Positions 7,956 to 18,178 of a stretch of DNA of 64,000 nt are shown piece by piece. A program made the translations under genes and the position numbers. This DNA comes from Patulibacter defluvii (GTDB taxonomy: Bacteria; Actinomycetota; Thermoleophilia; Solirubrobacterales; Solirubrobacteraceae). The stretch spans positions 1 through 64,000 of the forward strand of contig NZ_JAWZSQ010000025.1 of NCBI RefSeq assembly GCF_034096925.1, written 5' to 3'. Every line of letters begins with the position of its first letter. The stretch's first letter is position 1. Below the pieces are notes generated by a model. The model had not been told where the DNA came from. It did no database searches and saw only the letters and a list, made by a program, of their open reading frames with translations.

Positions 7956-9686
7956 ATGAACGTCGCCGAGCAGTTCGTGCAGGTCCTGCGCCAGGCCGGC
8001 GTCGAGCGCGTCTACGGCGTGGTCGGCGACAGCCTCAACCCGATCGTCGACGCGATCCGCCGCGCCGACGGGATCGACTGGGTCCACGTCCACAACGAGG
8101 AGGCGGGCGCCTTCGCCGCGGCCGCCGAGGCCCAGCTGACGGGCCGGCTGGCCGTCTGCGCGGGCAGCTGCGGGCCCGGCAACACCCACCTGATCCAGGG
8201 TCTCTACGACGCCCAGCGCTCGGGGGCGCCGGTGCTGGCGCTGGCCTCGCACATCCCCTCCGAGCAGATCGGGACCGGCTTCTTCCAGGAGACCCACCCC
8301 GAGCGGCTGTTCGTCGACTGCAGCGTCTTCTGCGAGACGATCGGCCGCGCCGAGCAGATGCCGCGGATCCAGCGGGTCGCGATCCAGCGGGCGCTCGGCG
8401 ACCGCGGCGTCGCCGTGCTGGTGGTGCCGGGCGACGTCGCCGACCTGCCGACCGCCCACCCGACCGGCGAGGGGGCCTTCGTCAGCGAGCGCGCCGCCGC
8501 CGCGCCGCCGGCCGCCCAGGTCGAGGCGCTGGCGGCCGCGATCAACGCCGCCGAGACGGTCGCGATCTTCGCCGGCACCGGCGCCCGCGACGCCCGCGAC
8601 GAGCTGCTCGACCTGGCGGAGACGGTCAAGGCCCCGATCGGCCACACGCTCCGCGGCAAGGAGGCGATCCAGCACGACAACCCGTTCGACGTCGGGATGA
8701 GCGGCCTGCTCGGCTACGGCGCCTGCTACGACGCGATGCACGAGGCCGACCTGGTGCTGCTGCTCGGCACCGACTTCCCCTACGACGCCTTCCTGCCCGG
8801 CCGCAACACCGCCCAGGTCGACCACGACCTGGCCCGCCTCGGCCGCCGCACGCCGCTCGACGTGGCCGTCCACGGCGACGTCGGGGCGACCCTCCGGGCG
8901 CTGCGGCCGCTGGTCCACGCGAAGCCCGACCGGAGCTTCCTCGACGGGATGCTGCGGCGCCACGAGAAGGCGCTGCGAAACGTCGTCGACGCCTACACCG
9001 GCGACCTCCGCCAGCGGACCCCGATCCACCCGGAGTACGTCGCCGACGTGCTCGACGAGCTGGCCGCCGAGGACGCGATCTTCACCGTCGACACCGGCAT
9101 GAACAACGTCTGGGCCGCCCGCTACCTGACGCCGAACGGGCGCCGGCGGGTGCTCGGGTCGTTCCTCCACGGGACGATGGCCAACGCGCTGCCGCACGCG
9201 ATCGGCGCCCAGTTCGCCGAGCCGGGCCGGCAGGTGGTGTCGATGTCGGGCGACGGCGGGCTGGCGATGCTGCTCGGCGAGCTGCTGACGCTCCGCCGCC
9301 ACGCGCTGCCGGTCAAGGTCGTCGTGTTCAACAACTCGACGCTGGGGATGGTGAAGCTGGAGATGCTGGTCGAGGGGCTGCCCGACTTCGGGACCGACCA
9401 CGACCCGATCGACTACGCGATGATCGCCCGCGGCGTCGGGCTCGAGGCGGTCCGGATCGAGCGGCCGGAGGAGTTGCGCGACGGGCTCGCCCGGGCGCTG
9501 TCGGCGCCCGGCCCGGTGCTGGTCGACGTCGTCACCGACCCCAACGCGCTCTCGATGCCGCCGCACGTGACCGCGCAGCAGATCCGCGGGTTCGCGACCG
9601 CCGCCGGCAGGACGGTGCTCGGCGGCGGCGTCGGCAAGATGCTCGACCTGGCGAAGGCGAACCTCCGCAACGTGCGCGGCGTCTGA
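7956..9686 (+). CDS. poxB: Pyruvate dehydrogenase (quinone), PoxB type
   Basis: 576 residues, close to the 572 of E. coli PoxB. The ATG at 7956 has CGGAGGTC upstream. The three-domain ThDP-enzyme layout is clear: N-terminal Pyr domain with VYGVVGDSLNPI and the activating glutamate in HVHNEEAGAFAA, a central FAD-binding-type domain, and a C-terminal PP domain with SGDGGLAMLLGELLTL and VVFNNSTLGMVKLEM binding ThDP-Mg. It would decarboxylate pyruvate to acetate and CO2, passing electrons to the quinone pool at the membrane. Its C-terminal tail is the membrane-binding region in E. coli. Ends 3 bases from a convergent SDR gene. Acetolactate synthase-like activity is the main alternative. Confidence 0.9.
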   Translation: MNVAEQFVQVLRQAGVERVYGVVGDSLNPIVDAIRRADGIDWVHVHNEEAGAFAAAAEAQLTGRLAVCAGSCGPGNTHLIQGLYDAQRSGAPVLALASHIPSEQIGTGFFQETHPERLFVDCSVFCETIGRAEQMPRIQRVAIQRALGDRGVAVLVVPGDVADLPTAHPTGEGAFVSERAAAAPPAAQVEALAAAINAAETVAIFAGTGARDARDELLDLAETVKAPIGHTLRGKEAIQHDNPFDVGMSGLLGYGACYDAMHEADLVLLLGTDFPYDAFLPGRNTAQVDHDLARLGRRTPLDVAVHGDVGATLRALRPLVHAKPDRSFLDGMLRRHEKALRNVVDAYTGDLRQRTPIHPEYVADVLDELAAEDAIFTVDTGMNNVWAARYLTPNGRRRVLGSFLHGTMANALPHAIGAQFAEPGRQVVSMSGDGGLAMLLGELLTLRRHALPVKVVVFNNSTLGMVKLEMLVEGLPDFGTDHDPIDYAMIARGVGLEAVRIERPEELRDGLARALSAPGPVLVDVVTDPNALSMPPHVTAQQIRGFATAAGRTVLGGGVGKMLDLAKANLRNVRGV

Positions 9687-9689
9687 CCG

Positions 9690-10724
9690 CTACCAGTGGA
9701 TGCCGCGCGTCATCCGCGCGAACGTCTCGCCCGCGCGGCCGATCTCGGCGTCGCTGTGCTGCGGGTCCGGCTTGCCCTTGGCGGCCTTCGAGTCGGGGAA
9801 CAGGTGGTAGCCGCGGTTGCGGACCGCGTCCATCACCTGCGGGTTGAGCGCGTCGGCGAACGCCGCCACCTGCCCGATCGGCGAGCCGAGCCGCCGCGGG
9901 CGGTAGACGATCGCGTTGGCCAGCACGTCGGCGGCCTGCTCCGGCGTCAGCGTCGGGAACTTGTCGTAGAGCGTCGTCGGGGCGATCATCGGCGTCCGCA
10001 CCAGCGGCATGTGGACCGTGGTGAAGCGGACGTTGTCGTCGTGGGCCTCGGCCTGGATCGCGTCGGAGAGCGTGTCGAGCGCCGACTTCGACGCGATGTA
10101 GGCGCCGAACCGCGGCACCCGCGTCTGGACTCCGATCGAGCTGACGTTGATCACGTGGCCGGACTTCCGCTCGCGCATCCCCGGCAGCAGCTTCAGGATC
10201 AGCCGCAGCGGCGCGAAGTAGTTCAGCTGCATCGTCCGCTCGAAGTCGTGGAAGCGGTCGTAGGAGAGCGCGACCGAGCGGCGGATCGAGCGGCCGGCGT
10301 TGTTGACCAGCACGTCGACCCGGCCGTAGGCGGCGATCACGTCGTCGGCCAGCTGGTCGATCGCCTCCAGGTCGCTGAGGTCGGTCGGGTGGACGTGGGC
10401 GGTGCCGCCGACCGCCTCGACCGCGGCCTGGGCCTCCTCCAGCTTCTCGCGCCCGCGGGCGACGAGGATCACCGTGCCGCGCGCCGCGCCGATCTTCTCG
10501 GCGGTCGCCAGGCCGATCCCCGACGACGCCCCGGTGATCAGGATCACCTTGTCGGCGACCGCGTCCTCGAGCGAGCGTGGGCCGTTGATCACCCGGTCCA
10601 GCAGGTGGGTGCCGTAGACGGGGCGGTAGCTGCCGGCGTTGCCCATCGGGGTGTTCGCCAGACGGGTGACGGTGCCGATCGGTCGGCTGACGACCTTGGG
10701 AAGCCGGGGAAGGCGCGGGGCCAT
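9690..10724 (-). CDS. SDR-family NAD(P)-dependent oxidoreductase
   Basis: 344 residues with ATG at 10724 and AGGAGC upstream. An N-terminal extension of about 55 residues precedes the classical Rossmann fold: TGASSGIG cofactor loop, NNAG, catalytic Ser in NVSSIG, and YIASKSA (Tyr/Lys). The extension (RSLEDAVADKVILITG) resembles SDR domains of mycobacterial fatty acyl-CoA reductases. Its gene lies 48 bases downstream of an acyl-CoA synthetase, so acyl-CoA or fatty aldehyde reduction is a reasonable guess. The SDR that starts at 63793 shares this N-terminal pattern. Confidence 0.88.
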   Translation of the reverse strand: MAPRLPRLPKVVSRPIGTVTRLANTPMGNAGSYRPVYGTHLLDRVINGPRSLEDAVADKVILITGASSGIGLATAEKIGAARGTVILVARGREKLEEAQAAVEAVGGTAHVHPTDLSDLEAIDQLADDVIAAYGRVDVLVNNAGRSIRRSVALSYDRFHDFERTMQLNYFAPLRLILKLLPGMRERKSGHVINVSSIGVQTRVPRFGAYIASKSALDTLSDAIQAEAHDDNVRFTTVHMPLVRTPMIAPTTLYDKFPTLTPEQAADVLANAIVYRPRRLGSPIGQVAAFADALNPQVMDAVRNRGYHLFPDSKAAKGKPDPQHSDAEIGRAGETFARMTRGIHW

Positions 10725-10772
10725 ATGGTTGCTCCTGGGGACGGTTCGAGGTGAAGGGGTTCGCGCTGGCGC

Positions 10773-12446
10773 TCAGACGTCCTGCTGGCCGTCGTCGTGG
10801 GCGGCCAGCTCGCGCTTGAGGACCTTGCCGGTCGGGTTGCGGGGGAGGGCCTCGACGAAGATCACGTCGCGCGGGGTCTTGTAGCGGGCGAGGTTGTCGC
10901 GGACGTGCTGCTTGATCTCGTCCTCGCTGATCCCGTCCGGCTCGTGGGGGACGACGAAGGCCCGCAGCCGCTGGCCGAACTTCGCGTCCTCGACCCCGAT
11001 CACGGCCGCCTCGCGGACCGCGTCGAGCCCGCCGATCAGGTCCTCGACCTCGGCCGGGAAGACGTTCTCCCCGCCCGAGACGATCATGTCGTCGTCGCGG
11101 CCGTCGATGAACAGCAGCCCGCGCTCGTCGAAGTGGCCGACGTCGCCGGACGACAGCAGCCCGTCGACGATCTCCTTGTGGCCACCGCCGGTGTAGCCCT
11201 CGAAGGCGATCGCGTTGCCGACGAAGACCCGGCCGACGGTCCCGGGCGCGGCCTCGCCACCGGACTCGTCGATCACCTTCACGATCGCGCCGCGCGGCAC
11301 CCGGCCGACGGTGGCGGGGTCGGCCACCAGGTCCTCCGGGGTGGCGATCGTGGCGAAGGCGACCTCGGTCGAGCCGTAGAGGTTGTAGAGCACCGGGCCG
11401 AGGTCCTGGAGCGTCCGCTTGGCCAGCTCCGCGCCCAGCGCCGAGCCGGAGACGAAGACGATCCGCAGCGAGCCGAGGTCGTCGCGTTCGGGGTGGGCGG
11501 CGCGCTCGTCGAGCAGCCGCGCGAGCATGATCGGGACCACGATCAGCGCGGTCGTGCCGTGGGCGGCGACGTCGCGCAGCACCTGGTCGGGGTCGAACTT
11601 GCGGCGCAGGATCAGGGTCGATCCGAGGCCGACGCCGATCATCCCGTGCAGGAACCCGAGCGCGTGGAAGAGCGGCGCGCAGACGGCGGTCACCTCGCCC
11701 GAGCGCAGCGGCACCTTCGAGAGGATCCCGCCGATCGGGGCCAGCGAGTTCGGCTGGTCGCGGGGCGCGCCCTTCGGGGTCCCGGTGGTGCCGCTGGTCA
11801 GGATCACGAACGACGACTTGCGCTCGGGCCGCGGCGGCTCGCCGTCGGGGCCGGTCGCGATCAGGTGCTCGAGCGTGTCGGGCGCCGGATCGCCGTCGGG
11901 GTCGTCGTCGGTCCAGGCCCGCCAGCGGCCGAGCGGCGGGTCGATCCCCTCCAGGAAGGCCCCGTACTCGTCGTCGTGGACGAGCATCCGGGTGCCCTCG
12001 CGCTCCGAGACCTCGCGGATCTGGGGGCCGGCGAAGTCGGTGTTGAGGAAGATCGCCCGCGCCCCCGCCTTGGCGCAGGCGAAGGTCGCGTCGAGGAACC
12101 AGCGGTGGTTGCGGCAGAGGATCGCGACCCCGTCGCCGGGCCGCAGGCCGCGCGCGGTCCAGGCGTTGGCCAGCGCGCTGCTGCGGCGGTCGAGCTCGCC
12201 GAAGCTGACCGTGCCGCGGTCGTCGATCACCCCGGGCCGGTCGCCGTGGCGGGCGGCCGCGATCCGGATCGACGCCCCCAGCAGCCCCCAGCGCTCGAGC
12301 GCCCGCAGCGCGGCGACCGCCTTGTGCGGCGCGACCGGGGCGATCAGCCCGGCCCGCACCAGCGTCAGGGCGAAGTGGGCCTCGTCGTTCGCGCGCCCGG
12401 CCAGCTGGGTCGCGCCGGTCAGCAGCGATCGCGGGTTCGGGGCCAT
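10773..12446 (-). CDS. Acyl-CoA synthetase (AMP-binding enzyme, FadD-like)
   Basis: 557 residues. All ANL-superfamily motifs are present: P-loop TSGTTGTPKGAP, NLYGSTE for substrate and AMP binding, GRDDDMIVSGGENVFP (hinge region) and PTGKVLKRE with the catalytic lysine. It would activate a fatty acid through acyl-AMP to acyl-CoA. The long N-terminal helical region is typical of mycobacterial FadD2/FadD12-like proteins. The transcript appears leaderless: TAGGCT at 12453-12458 is 6 bases before the ATG. First gene of an operon with the SDR at 9690. Confidence 0.9.
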   Translation of the reverse strand: MAPNPRSLLTGATQLAGRANDEAHFALTLVRAGLIAPVAPHKAVAALRALERWGLLGASIRIAAARHGDRPGVIDDRGTVSFGELDRRSSALANAWTARGLRPGDGVAILCRNHRWFLDATFACAKAGARAIFLNTDFAGPQIREVSEREGTRMLVHDDEYGAFLEGIDPPLGRWRAWTDDDPDGDPAPDTLEHLIATGPDGEPPRPERKSSFVILTSGTTGTPKGAPRDQPNSLAPIGGILSKVPLRSGEVTAVCAPLFHALGFLHGMIGVGLGSTLILRRKFDPDQVLRDVAAHGTTALIVVPIMLARLLDERAAHPERDDLGSLRIVFVSGSALGAELAKRTLQDLGPVLYNLYGSTEVAFATIATPEDLVADPATVGRVPRGAIVKVIDESGGEAAPGTVGRVFVGNAIAFEGYTGGGHKEIVDGLLSSGDVGHFDERGLLFIDGRDDDMIVSGGENVFPAEVEDLIGGLDAVREAAVIGVEDAKFGQRLRAFVVPHEPDGISEDEIKQHVRDNLARYKTPRDVIFVEALPRNPTGKVLKRELAAHDDGQQDV

Positions 12447-12503
12447 GTGCCCAGCCTATGCCGGCGGCGGGCGCCTGTCAGGCGGGTCTCGGGAGGGATC
12501 CCG

Positions 12504-13262
12504 TCACCAGACGCCGCGCAGCAGGCCGCCGTCGACCGGGATCGCCGTCCCGGTCACGTAGGACGCCTGCCGCGAGCAGAGGAAGGCGGCGACCGCGGCC
12601 ATCTCCTCCGGCCGGCCCAGCCGCCCGGCGGGGACCGCGCTGCGGGCGGCCTCCTCGGCCCGCTCCAGCGACCCGCCCCAGGCCGCCGCGATCCGGCCGG
12701 TCGCGATCTGGCCGGTCAGGAGGCTGTTGAGCGTGACGCCGTCGCCGGCGACCTCGCGGGCGAGGGTCTTGAAGGCGCCGAGCGCGGCCGAGCGCTCGGC
12801 GTTGGAGAGCATCAGCGCCGGGATCGGCTCGCGGACCGAGCTGGAGACGACGTTCACCACCCGTCCCCAGCCGCGCTCGCGCATCCCCGGCAGCACCCGC
12901 CGCAGCAGCGCCATCGGCGAGCGGACCAGGTGCCGGTGGGCGGCCTCCCACTGCTCGTCGTCGAAGGCCAGCGGGTCGGCGTTGGGCGGCGGCCCGCCGG
13001 TGTTGACGATCGCGATCTCGACCGGTCCGTGCTCGGCCTCGACCCGGTCGACGAGCGCGTCGGCGCCGGCCACGTCGCCGGTGTCCCAGGCCACGTGGCC
13101 GGCCGCGCCCAGCTCGGCCGCGGCGGCCGCGGTCCGCTCGGGATCGCGCGAGCTGACGATCACCCGCGCGCCCTCGGCCACCAGCGCCGCGGCGATCGCG
13201 CGCCCGATCCCCGCCGACGCGCCGCCGACGATCGCCACCCTGCCGTCGATCCCCAGGTCCAT
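12504..13262 (-). CDS. Atypical SDR-family protein lacking the catalytic tyrosine
   Basis: 252 residues starting at ATG 13262, with a GATACT -10-like element 6 bases before it. The cofactor loop GGASAGIG and C-terminal SYVTGTAIPVDGG are those of FabG-like SDRs, but NNAG is replaced by NTGGP and the YxxxK motif by LSNAERSAALGAFK, so tyrosine is missing. A widespread SDR subfamily shares this LSNxxR pattern. It may bind NAD(P) with altered or no redox activity. It lies 20 bases after the ABC-F gene and is probably co-transcribed with it. Confidence 0.82.
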   Translation of the reverse strand: MDLGIDGRVAIVGGASAGIGRAIAAALVAEGARVIVSSRDPERTAAAAAELGAAGHVAWDTGDVAGADALVDRVEAEHGPVEIAIVNTGGPPPNADPLAFDDEQWEAAHRHLVRSPMALLRRVLPGMRERGWGRVVNVVSSSVREPIPALMLSNAERSAALGAFKTLAREVAGDGVTLNSLLTGQIATGRIAAAWGGSLERAEEAARSAVPAGRLGRPEEMAAVAAFLCSRQASYVTGTAIPVDGGLLRGVW

Positions 13263-13282
13263 CGACCCAGTATCGCGGGGTC

Positions 13283-14938
<1,656 letters not shown>

Positions 14939-15123
14939 GCGGTTCCCTCCGGGGAGCGGGCCGGACGGCGGAGGGGCGACGCAGGTGGTTCGTCCTCCCC
15001 GTCGGCCGGTGGGCGACGGACGGACAGCCGCGGCGACCGGGCGGACCGGTCGGCGAGTTCGGGGCGGCTGTCAGCGGGAGGAGCGCATAGGAGGCCCGGC
15101 GGGCCGCCCTCGACGGTAGCAGA

Positions 15124-15153
15124 GGCCCCCGCGGCCGCGCGACCGCGGGAGCC
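15124..15153 (-). terminator. GC-rich hairpin, likely terminator of the enoyl-CoA hydratase operon
   Basis: CCCGCGG (15128-15134) pairs with CCGCGGG (15143-15149), extended outward by three pairs after one mismatch. It lies just after the stop of 15163-16059 on the minus strand. There is no T-run, as is common in high-GC actinobacteria. Confidence 0.5.
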
Positions 15154-15162
15154 CCTGGCGGG

Positions 15163-16059
15163 TCAGCCGGCGGCGTAGCGCTCGACGTCCTTCTCGGCGG
15201 CCGGGAAGCGGTGGATCGCGTCGGCGAAGTCGCCGTTGACGAAGCACTGCGGCTCGGCGAACTCCTCGGCCACCAGGGCGTGGTCCCAGCTGCTGTCGGC
15301 GGCCTGGCGCAGCAGCACCTTGGTCAGCTGCAGCGCCTGCTCCGGCTGGGCGGCGACCAGCCCGACCCAGCGGTCGACCGCGGCGTCGAGCTCGGCGGCG
15401 GGGACGACCTCCTGGACCAGGCCCAGGTCGAGCGCCTCGGCGGCGGAGATCGGCTCGCCGGTCAGGTAGCGGGCGAACGCGCCGGCGCGGCCGAGCGCCC
15501 GCGTCATCGTCCACGAGGTGCCGACCTCGGGCACCAGGCCGATCCGGCCGAACGCCGGCACCAGCACGGCGCGGTCGGTCGCCACGACCAGGTCGGAGGC
15601 GAGCGCGAAGGCGAGGCCGACGCCGGCGGCGGGACCGTCGACGGCGGCGATCACCGGCGCCTCGCTGCGGGCGATCGCGCGCACGACGCCGCCGAACTCG
15701 CGCCGGATCCACCGCCAGATGCTGGCGGTGCCGTCGCGGTCGTCGGCGTGGCGCAGCTGGCGGACCGCGGCCTCCATCATCGCCAGGTCACCGCCGGCCG
15801 AGAACGCCTGGCCGCCGCCGCGGACGACAATCGCGCGCACCTCGGGGTCGCGGCCGAAGCGCTCCAGCGCCTCGCGCAGCGGGACCACGATCTCGGGGAT
15901 CAGGGTGTTCAGGCGCTGGCCGTCGCCGAGCACGAGGTCGACGCGGGCGCCGTCGCGGCGGACGTCGACGGCCGAGTCGCGCTGGCCCTGGGCGACGAGG
16001 CCCTCGTAGCGCAGGTAGCCGGCGGTGCCGCGGTGACGGTCGCTGCTGGTGGTGGTCAT
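15163..16059 (-). CDS. Enoyl-CoA hydratase/isomerase family protein
   Basis: 298 residues. The ATG at 16059 overlaps the TetR stop (ATGA), with GGAGA upstream. Crotonase features: VIVRGGGQAFSAGGDL-type oxyanion region, AAVDGPAAGVGLAFALASDLVVA, and FGRIGLVPEVGTSWTM, followed by the C-terminal helical region with LTKVLLRQA. The glutamate in LVPEVG is at the usual hydratase position, while the first catalytic glutamate is less clear, so an isomerase or other crotonase reaction is possible. Probable role in beta-oxidation or degradation of an unusual acyl-CoA, under control of the adjacent TetR protein. Confidence 0.87.
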   Translation of the reverse strand: MTTTSSDRHRGTAGYLRYEGLVAQGQRDSAVDVRRDGARVDLVLGDGQRLNTLIPEIVVPLREALERFGRDPEVRAIVVRGGGQAFSAGGDLAMMEAAVRQLRHADDRDGTASIWRWIRREFGGVVRAIARSEAPVIAAVDGPAAGVGLAFALASDLVVATDRAVLVPAFGRIGLVPEVGTSWTMTRALGRAGAFARYLTGEPISAAEALDLGLVQEVVPAAELDAAVDRWVGLVAAQPEQALQLTKVLLRQAADSSWDHALVAEEFAEPQCFVNGDFADAIHRFPAAEKDVERYAAG

Positions 16060-16763
16060 GGTGCGGTCTCCGGGTCGGTGGGAACGGGACGGGCGAGGGC
16101 GCGCAGGCCGCCCCAGGCGGCGCTGGCCAGCTGCTCGGCGACGGCGGCGTCGATCCGCGGCGGGGCGGGGGAGGGACGCTCGGCCAGCCGCAGCCGGACC
16201 AGCTCGGTGGCGGGCCCGAGCCAGGTGGCCCAGGCCAGGTCGAGCGGCAGGTCGGGGAGGGCGCCGGCGGCGACGTGGCCGTGCCACCAGCCGAGGACGG
16301 TGGCGAAGAAGGCGCGGTTGGCGTCGCGGAGGGCGTCGTCGGGCCGATCGCCCCCGCCGCCGCCGTCGACCAGCACCCGCGCGCCCTCGGGCTGGTCGCG
16401 GCACCAGGCCAGGTGCAGGTGGACCCCGCCGCGGATCCCCTCCTCGGCCGACGGGCCGTCGTCGAGCAGCCGCAGCAACCGCCACTGGTACTCGCCGAGC
16501 AGCTGCAGCCGGACGGCGGCGACCAGCGCCGAGCGCTCGCGGAAGTGGTGGTAGAGCGCGCCGACGCTGACTCCCGCCTCGACCCGGATCGCGTCGAGCG
16601 AGGGGCCGTGGGCGCCGTCGCGGGCCAGCAGCCGGACCGCCGCGGCGAGCAGCTTGTCGCGGGCCGGGCGGGCGGGCCCGACGGCGGGCGGCGGCGGGGC
16701 GGCGGCGATCGCGGCCGCGCGGGCGGCGGCACGGGCGTCGACGGTCGGCGGATCGGTCGTCAC
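16056..16763 (-). CDS. TetR-family transcriptional regulator
   Basis: 235 residues from a GTG at 16763; the ribosome site is weak. An Ala/Pro-rich N-terminal tail of about 30 residues precedes the HTH (KLLAAAVRLLARDGAHGPSLDAIRVEAGVSVGALYHHFRER), with the typical VSVGALYHHF recognition helix. The ligand-binding domain is Trp- and Leu-rich. Translationally coupled to the enoyl-CoA hydratase, and divergent from the SAH-hydrolase-like gene. The intergenic inverted repeat at 16778-16802 is its likely operator, so it probably represses both directions and responds to an acyl-CoA or related ligand. Confidence 0.88.
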   Translation of the reverse strand: MTTDPPTVDARAAARAAAIAAAPPPPAVGPARPARDKLLAAAVRLLARDGAHGPSLDAIRVEAGVSVGALYHHFRERSALVAAVRLQLLGEYQWRLLRLLDDGPSAEEGIRGGVHLHLAWCRDQPEGARVLVDGGGGGDRPDDALRDANRAFFATVLGWWHGHVAAGALPDLPLDLAWATWLGPATELVRLRLAERPSPAPPRIDAAVAEQLASAAWGGLRALARPVPTDPETAP

Positions 16764-16777
16764 GGCGGGGCCGATGG

Positions 16778-16802
16778 TGACAGACCGAGGAATCCTCTGT
16801 CA
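16778..16802. promoter_or_regulatory. Candidate TetR operator
   Basis: TGACAGA (16778-16784) and TCTGTCA (16796-16802) form a perfect 7-bp inverted repeat, with GAGGA-A-TCCTC nested between. It lies 14 bases before the TetR start and 41 bases before the divergent SAH-hydrolase-like start. Confidence 0.6.
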
Positions 16803-16843
16803 ACGGTGGACGGTGCACCCGCGCGGCCGTCTAGCCTTGGGCG

Positions 16844-18172
16844 ATGGCCCCGCCCCCCAAGCCCGCCGCGCGTCCGCGCCGGCGGACCGCCCGGCCGCCG
16901 CACGATGTCGCCGACCTCTCGCTGGCCGCCGCCGGCGAGGCCCGGATCGACTGGGCGGACGCGCAGATGCCGGTCCTGGCCCAGGTCCGCACTCGCTTCG
17001 CGGAGCAACGGCCGCTCGACGGCCTGCGCGTCGCCGCCTGCCTCCACGTCACGGCCGAGACGGGCAACCTGGTGCGGACGCTGCGCGCCGGCGGGGCCGA
17101 GGTCTGGCTCTGCGCCGCCAACCCGCTCTCGACCCAGGACGAGGTCGCCGCCGCGTTGGTGGTCGCCGACGGGATCGCCGTCCACGCCCGGCGGCGGGTC
17201 GACCGCGCCACCTACGCGGCCCACCAGACGACGGTCGCCGCGGCCGGCGGCGACGGCCCGCACCTGACGATGGACGACGGCGGCGACCTGCTGGCCCTGC
17301 TCCACGACGGCGGCCCGGCCGCCGACGGCGAGCGCCCGGCGCTGGCCGCGCACCTGATCGGCGGTACCGAGGAGACGTCGGCCGGCGCCCTGCGGCTGCG
17401 GGCGATGGCCGAGCGCGGCGCGCTCTCGGTGCCGGTGCTGGCCGTCCACGAGGCCGACACCCACCGGGTGGTCGAGAACCGCCACGGCACCGGCCAGTCG
17501 GCGCTCGACGGGATCCTGCGGGCGACCAACGTGCTGCTCGCCGGCCGCCGGCTGGTGGTCGTCGGCTACGGCTCCTGCGGCCGCGGCGTCGCCGCCCGCG
17601 CCCGCGGCATGGGCGCGGCGGTGATCGTCTGCGAGGTCGATCCGGTCAAGGCGCTGGAGGCGAAGCTCGAGGGGTTCGAGGTCGCCCCCGCGCTGGAGGC
17701 GGCCGCCCAGGGCGACGTCTTCGTGACCGTCACCGGCAACCGCGACGTCCTCACCCGCGAGCACTTCGAGCGGATGCGCGACGGCGTGGTGCTGGCCAAC
17801 GCCGGCCACTTCGACGTCGAGATCTCGCTCGGCGACCTGGCCGCCGCGGCCGACGGCCCGCCGGTCGAGGTCCGGCCGCTGGTCGAGCGCTACGTCGTCG
17901 GCGGCCGCCGGCTGCACCTGCTGGCCGGCGGCCGGGTCGTCAACCTGGCCGCCGCCGAGGGCTACCCGGCCTCGGTCATGGACCTCTCCTTCACCAACCA
18001 GGCGCTGGCCGTCGAGGCGCTGGTCCGCGACCGCGACCGCTTCGCCCCCGGCGTCCACCGCGTGCCGCAGGAGATGGACGCCGAGATGGCGCGGCTGAAG
18101 CTGGCCAGCCTCGGGATCGCGATCGACGCGCTGACCCCGGAGCAGGACGCCTACGGCCGCGCCTGGGGCTGA
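16844..18172 (+). CDS. Adenosylhomocysteinase-like paralogue with altered catalytic residues
   Basis: 442 residues with overall SAH-hydrolase architecture: LHVTAETGNL, LTMDDGGDLL, GGTEETSAG, the NAD loop VVVGYGSCGRGVAAR and NAGHFDVEISL. Compared with the true enzyme at 22252, key positions differ: the lysine of TKSKFDN is H207, its aspartate is E211, and the histidine of GHPSFVM is Y374. The C-terminal KPDHYRY arm is absent. The cofactor site is kept but the hydrolase chemistry is doubtful, so it may act on another nucleoside or thioether or be regulatory. Leaderless promoter: TAGCCT at 16832-16837, 6 bases before ATG. Divergent from the TetR/enoyl-CoA hydratase operon. Confidence 0.88.
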   Translation: MAPPPKPAARPRRRTARPPHDVADLSLAAAGEARIDWADAQMPVLAQVRTRFAEQRPLDGLRVAACLHVTAETGNLVRTLRAGGAEVWLCAANPLSTQDEVAAALVVADGIAVHARRRVDRATYAAHQTTVAAAGGDGPHLTMDDGGDLLALLHDGGPAADGERPALAAHLIGGTEETSAGALRLRAMAERGALSVPVLAVHEADTHRVVENRHGTGQSALDGILRATNVLLAGRRLVVVGYGSCGRGVAARARGMGAAVIVCEVDPVKALEAKLEGFEVAPALEAAAQGDVFVTVTGNRDVLTREHFERMRDGVVLANAGHFDVEISLGDLAAAADGPPVEVRPLVERYVVGGRRLHLLAGGRVVNLAAAEGYPASVMDLSFTNQALAVEALVRDRDRFAPGVHRVPQEMDAEMARLKLASLGIAIDALTPEQDAYGRAWG

Positions 18173-18178
18173 GCCCGG

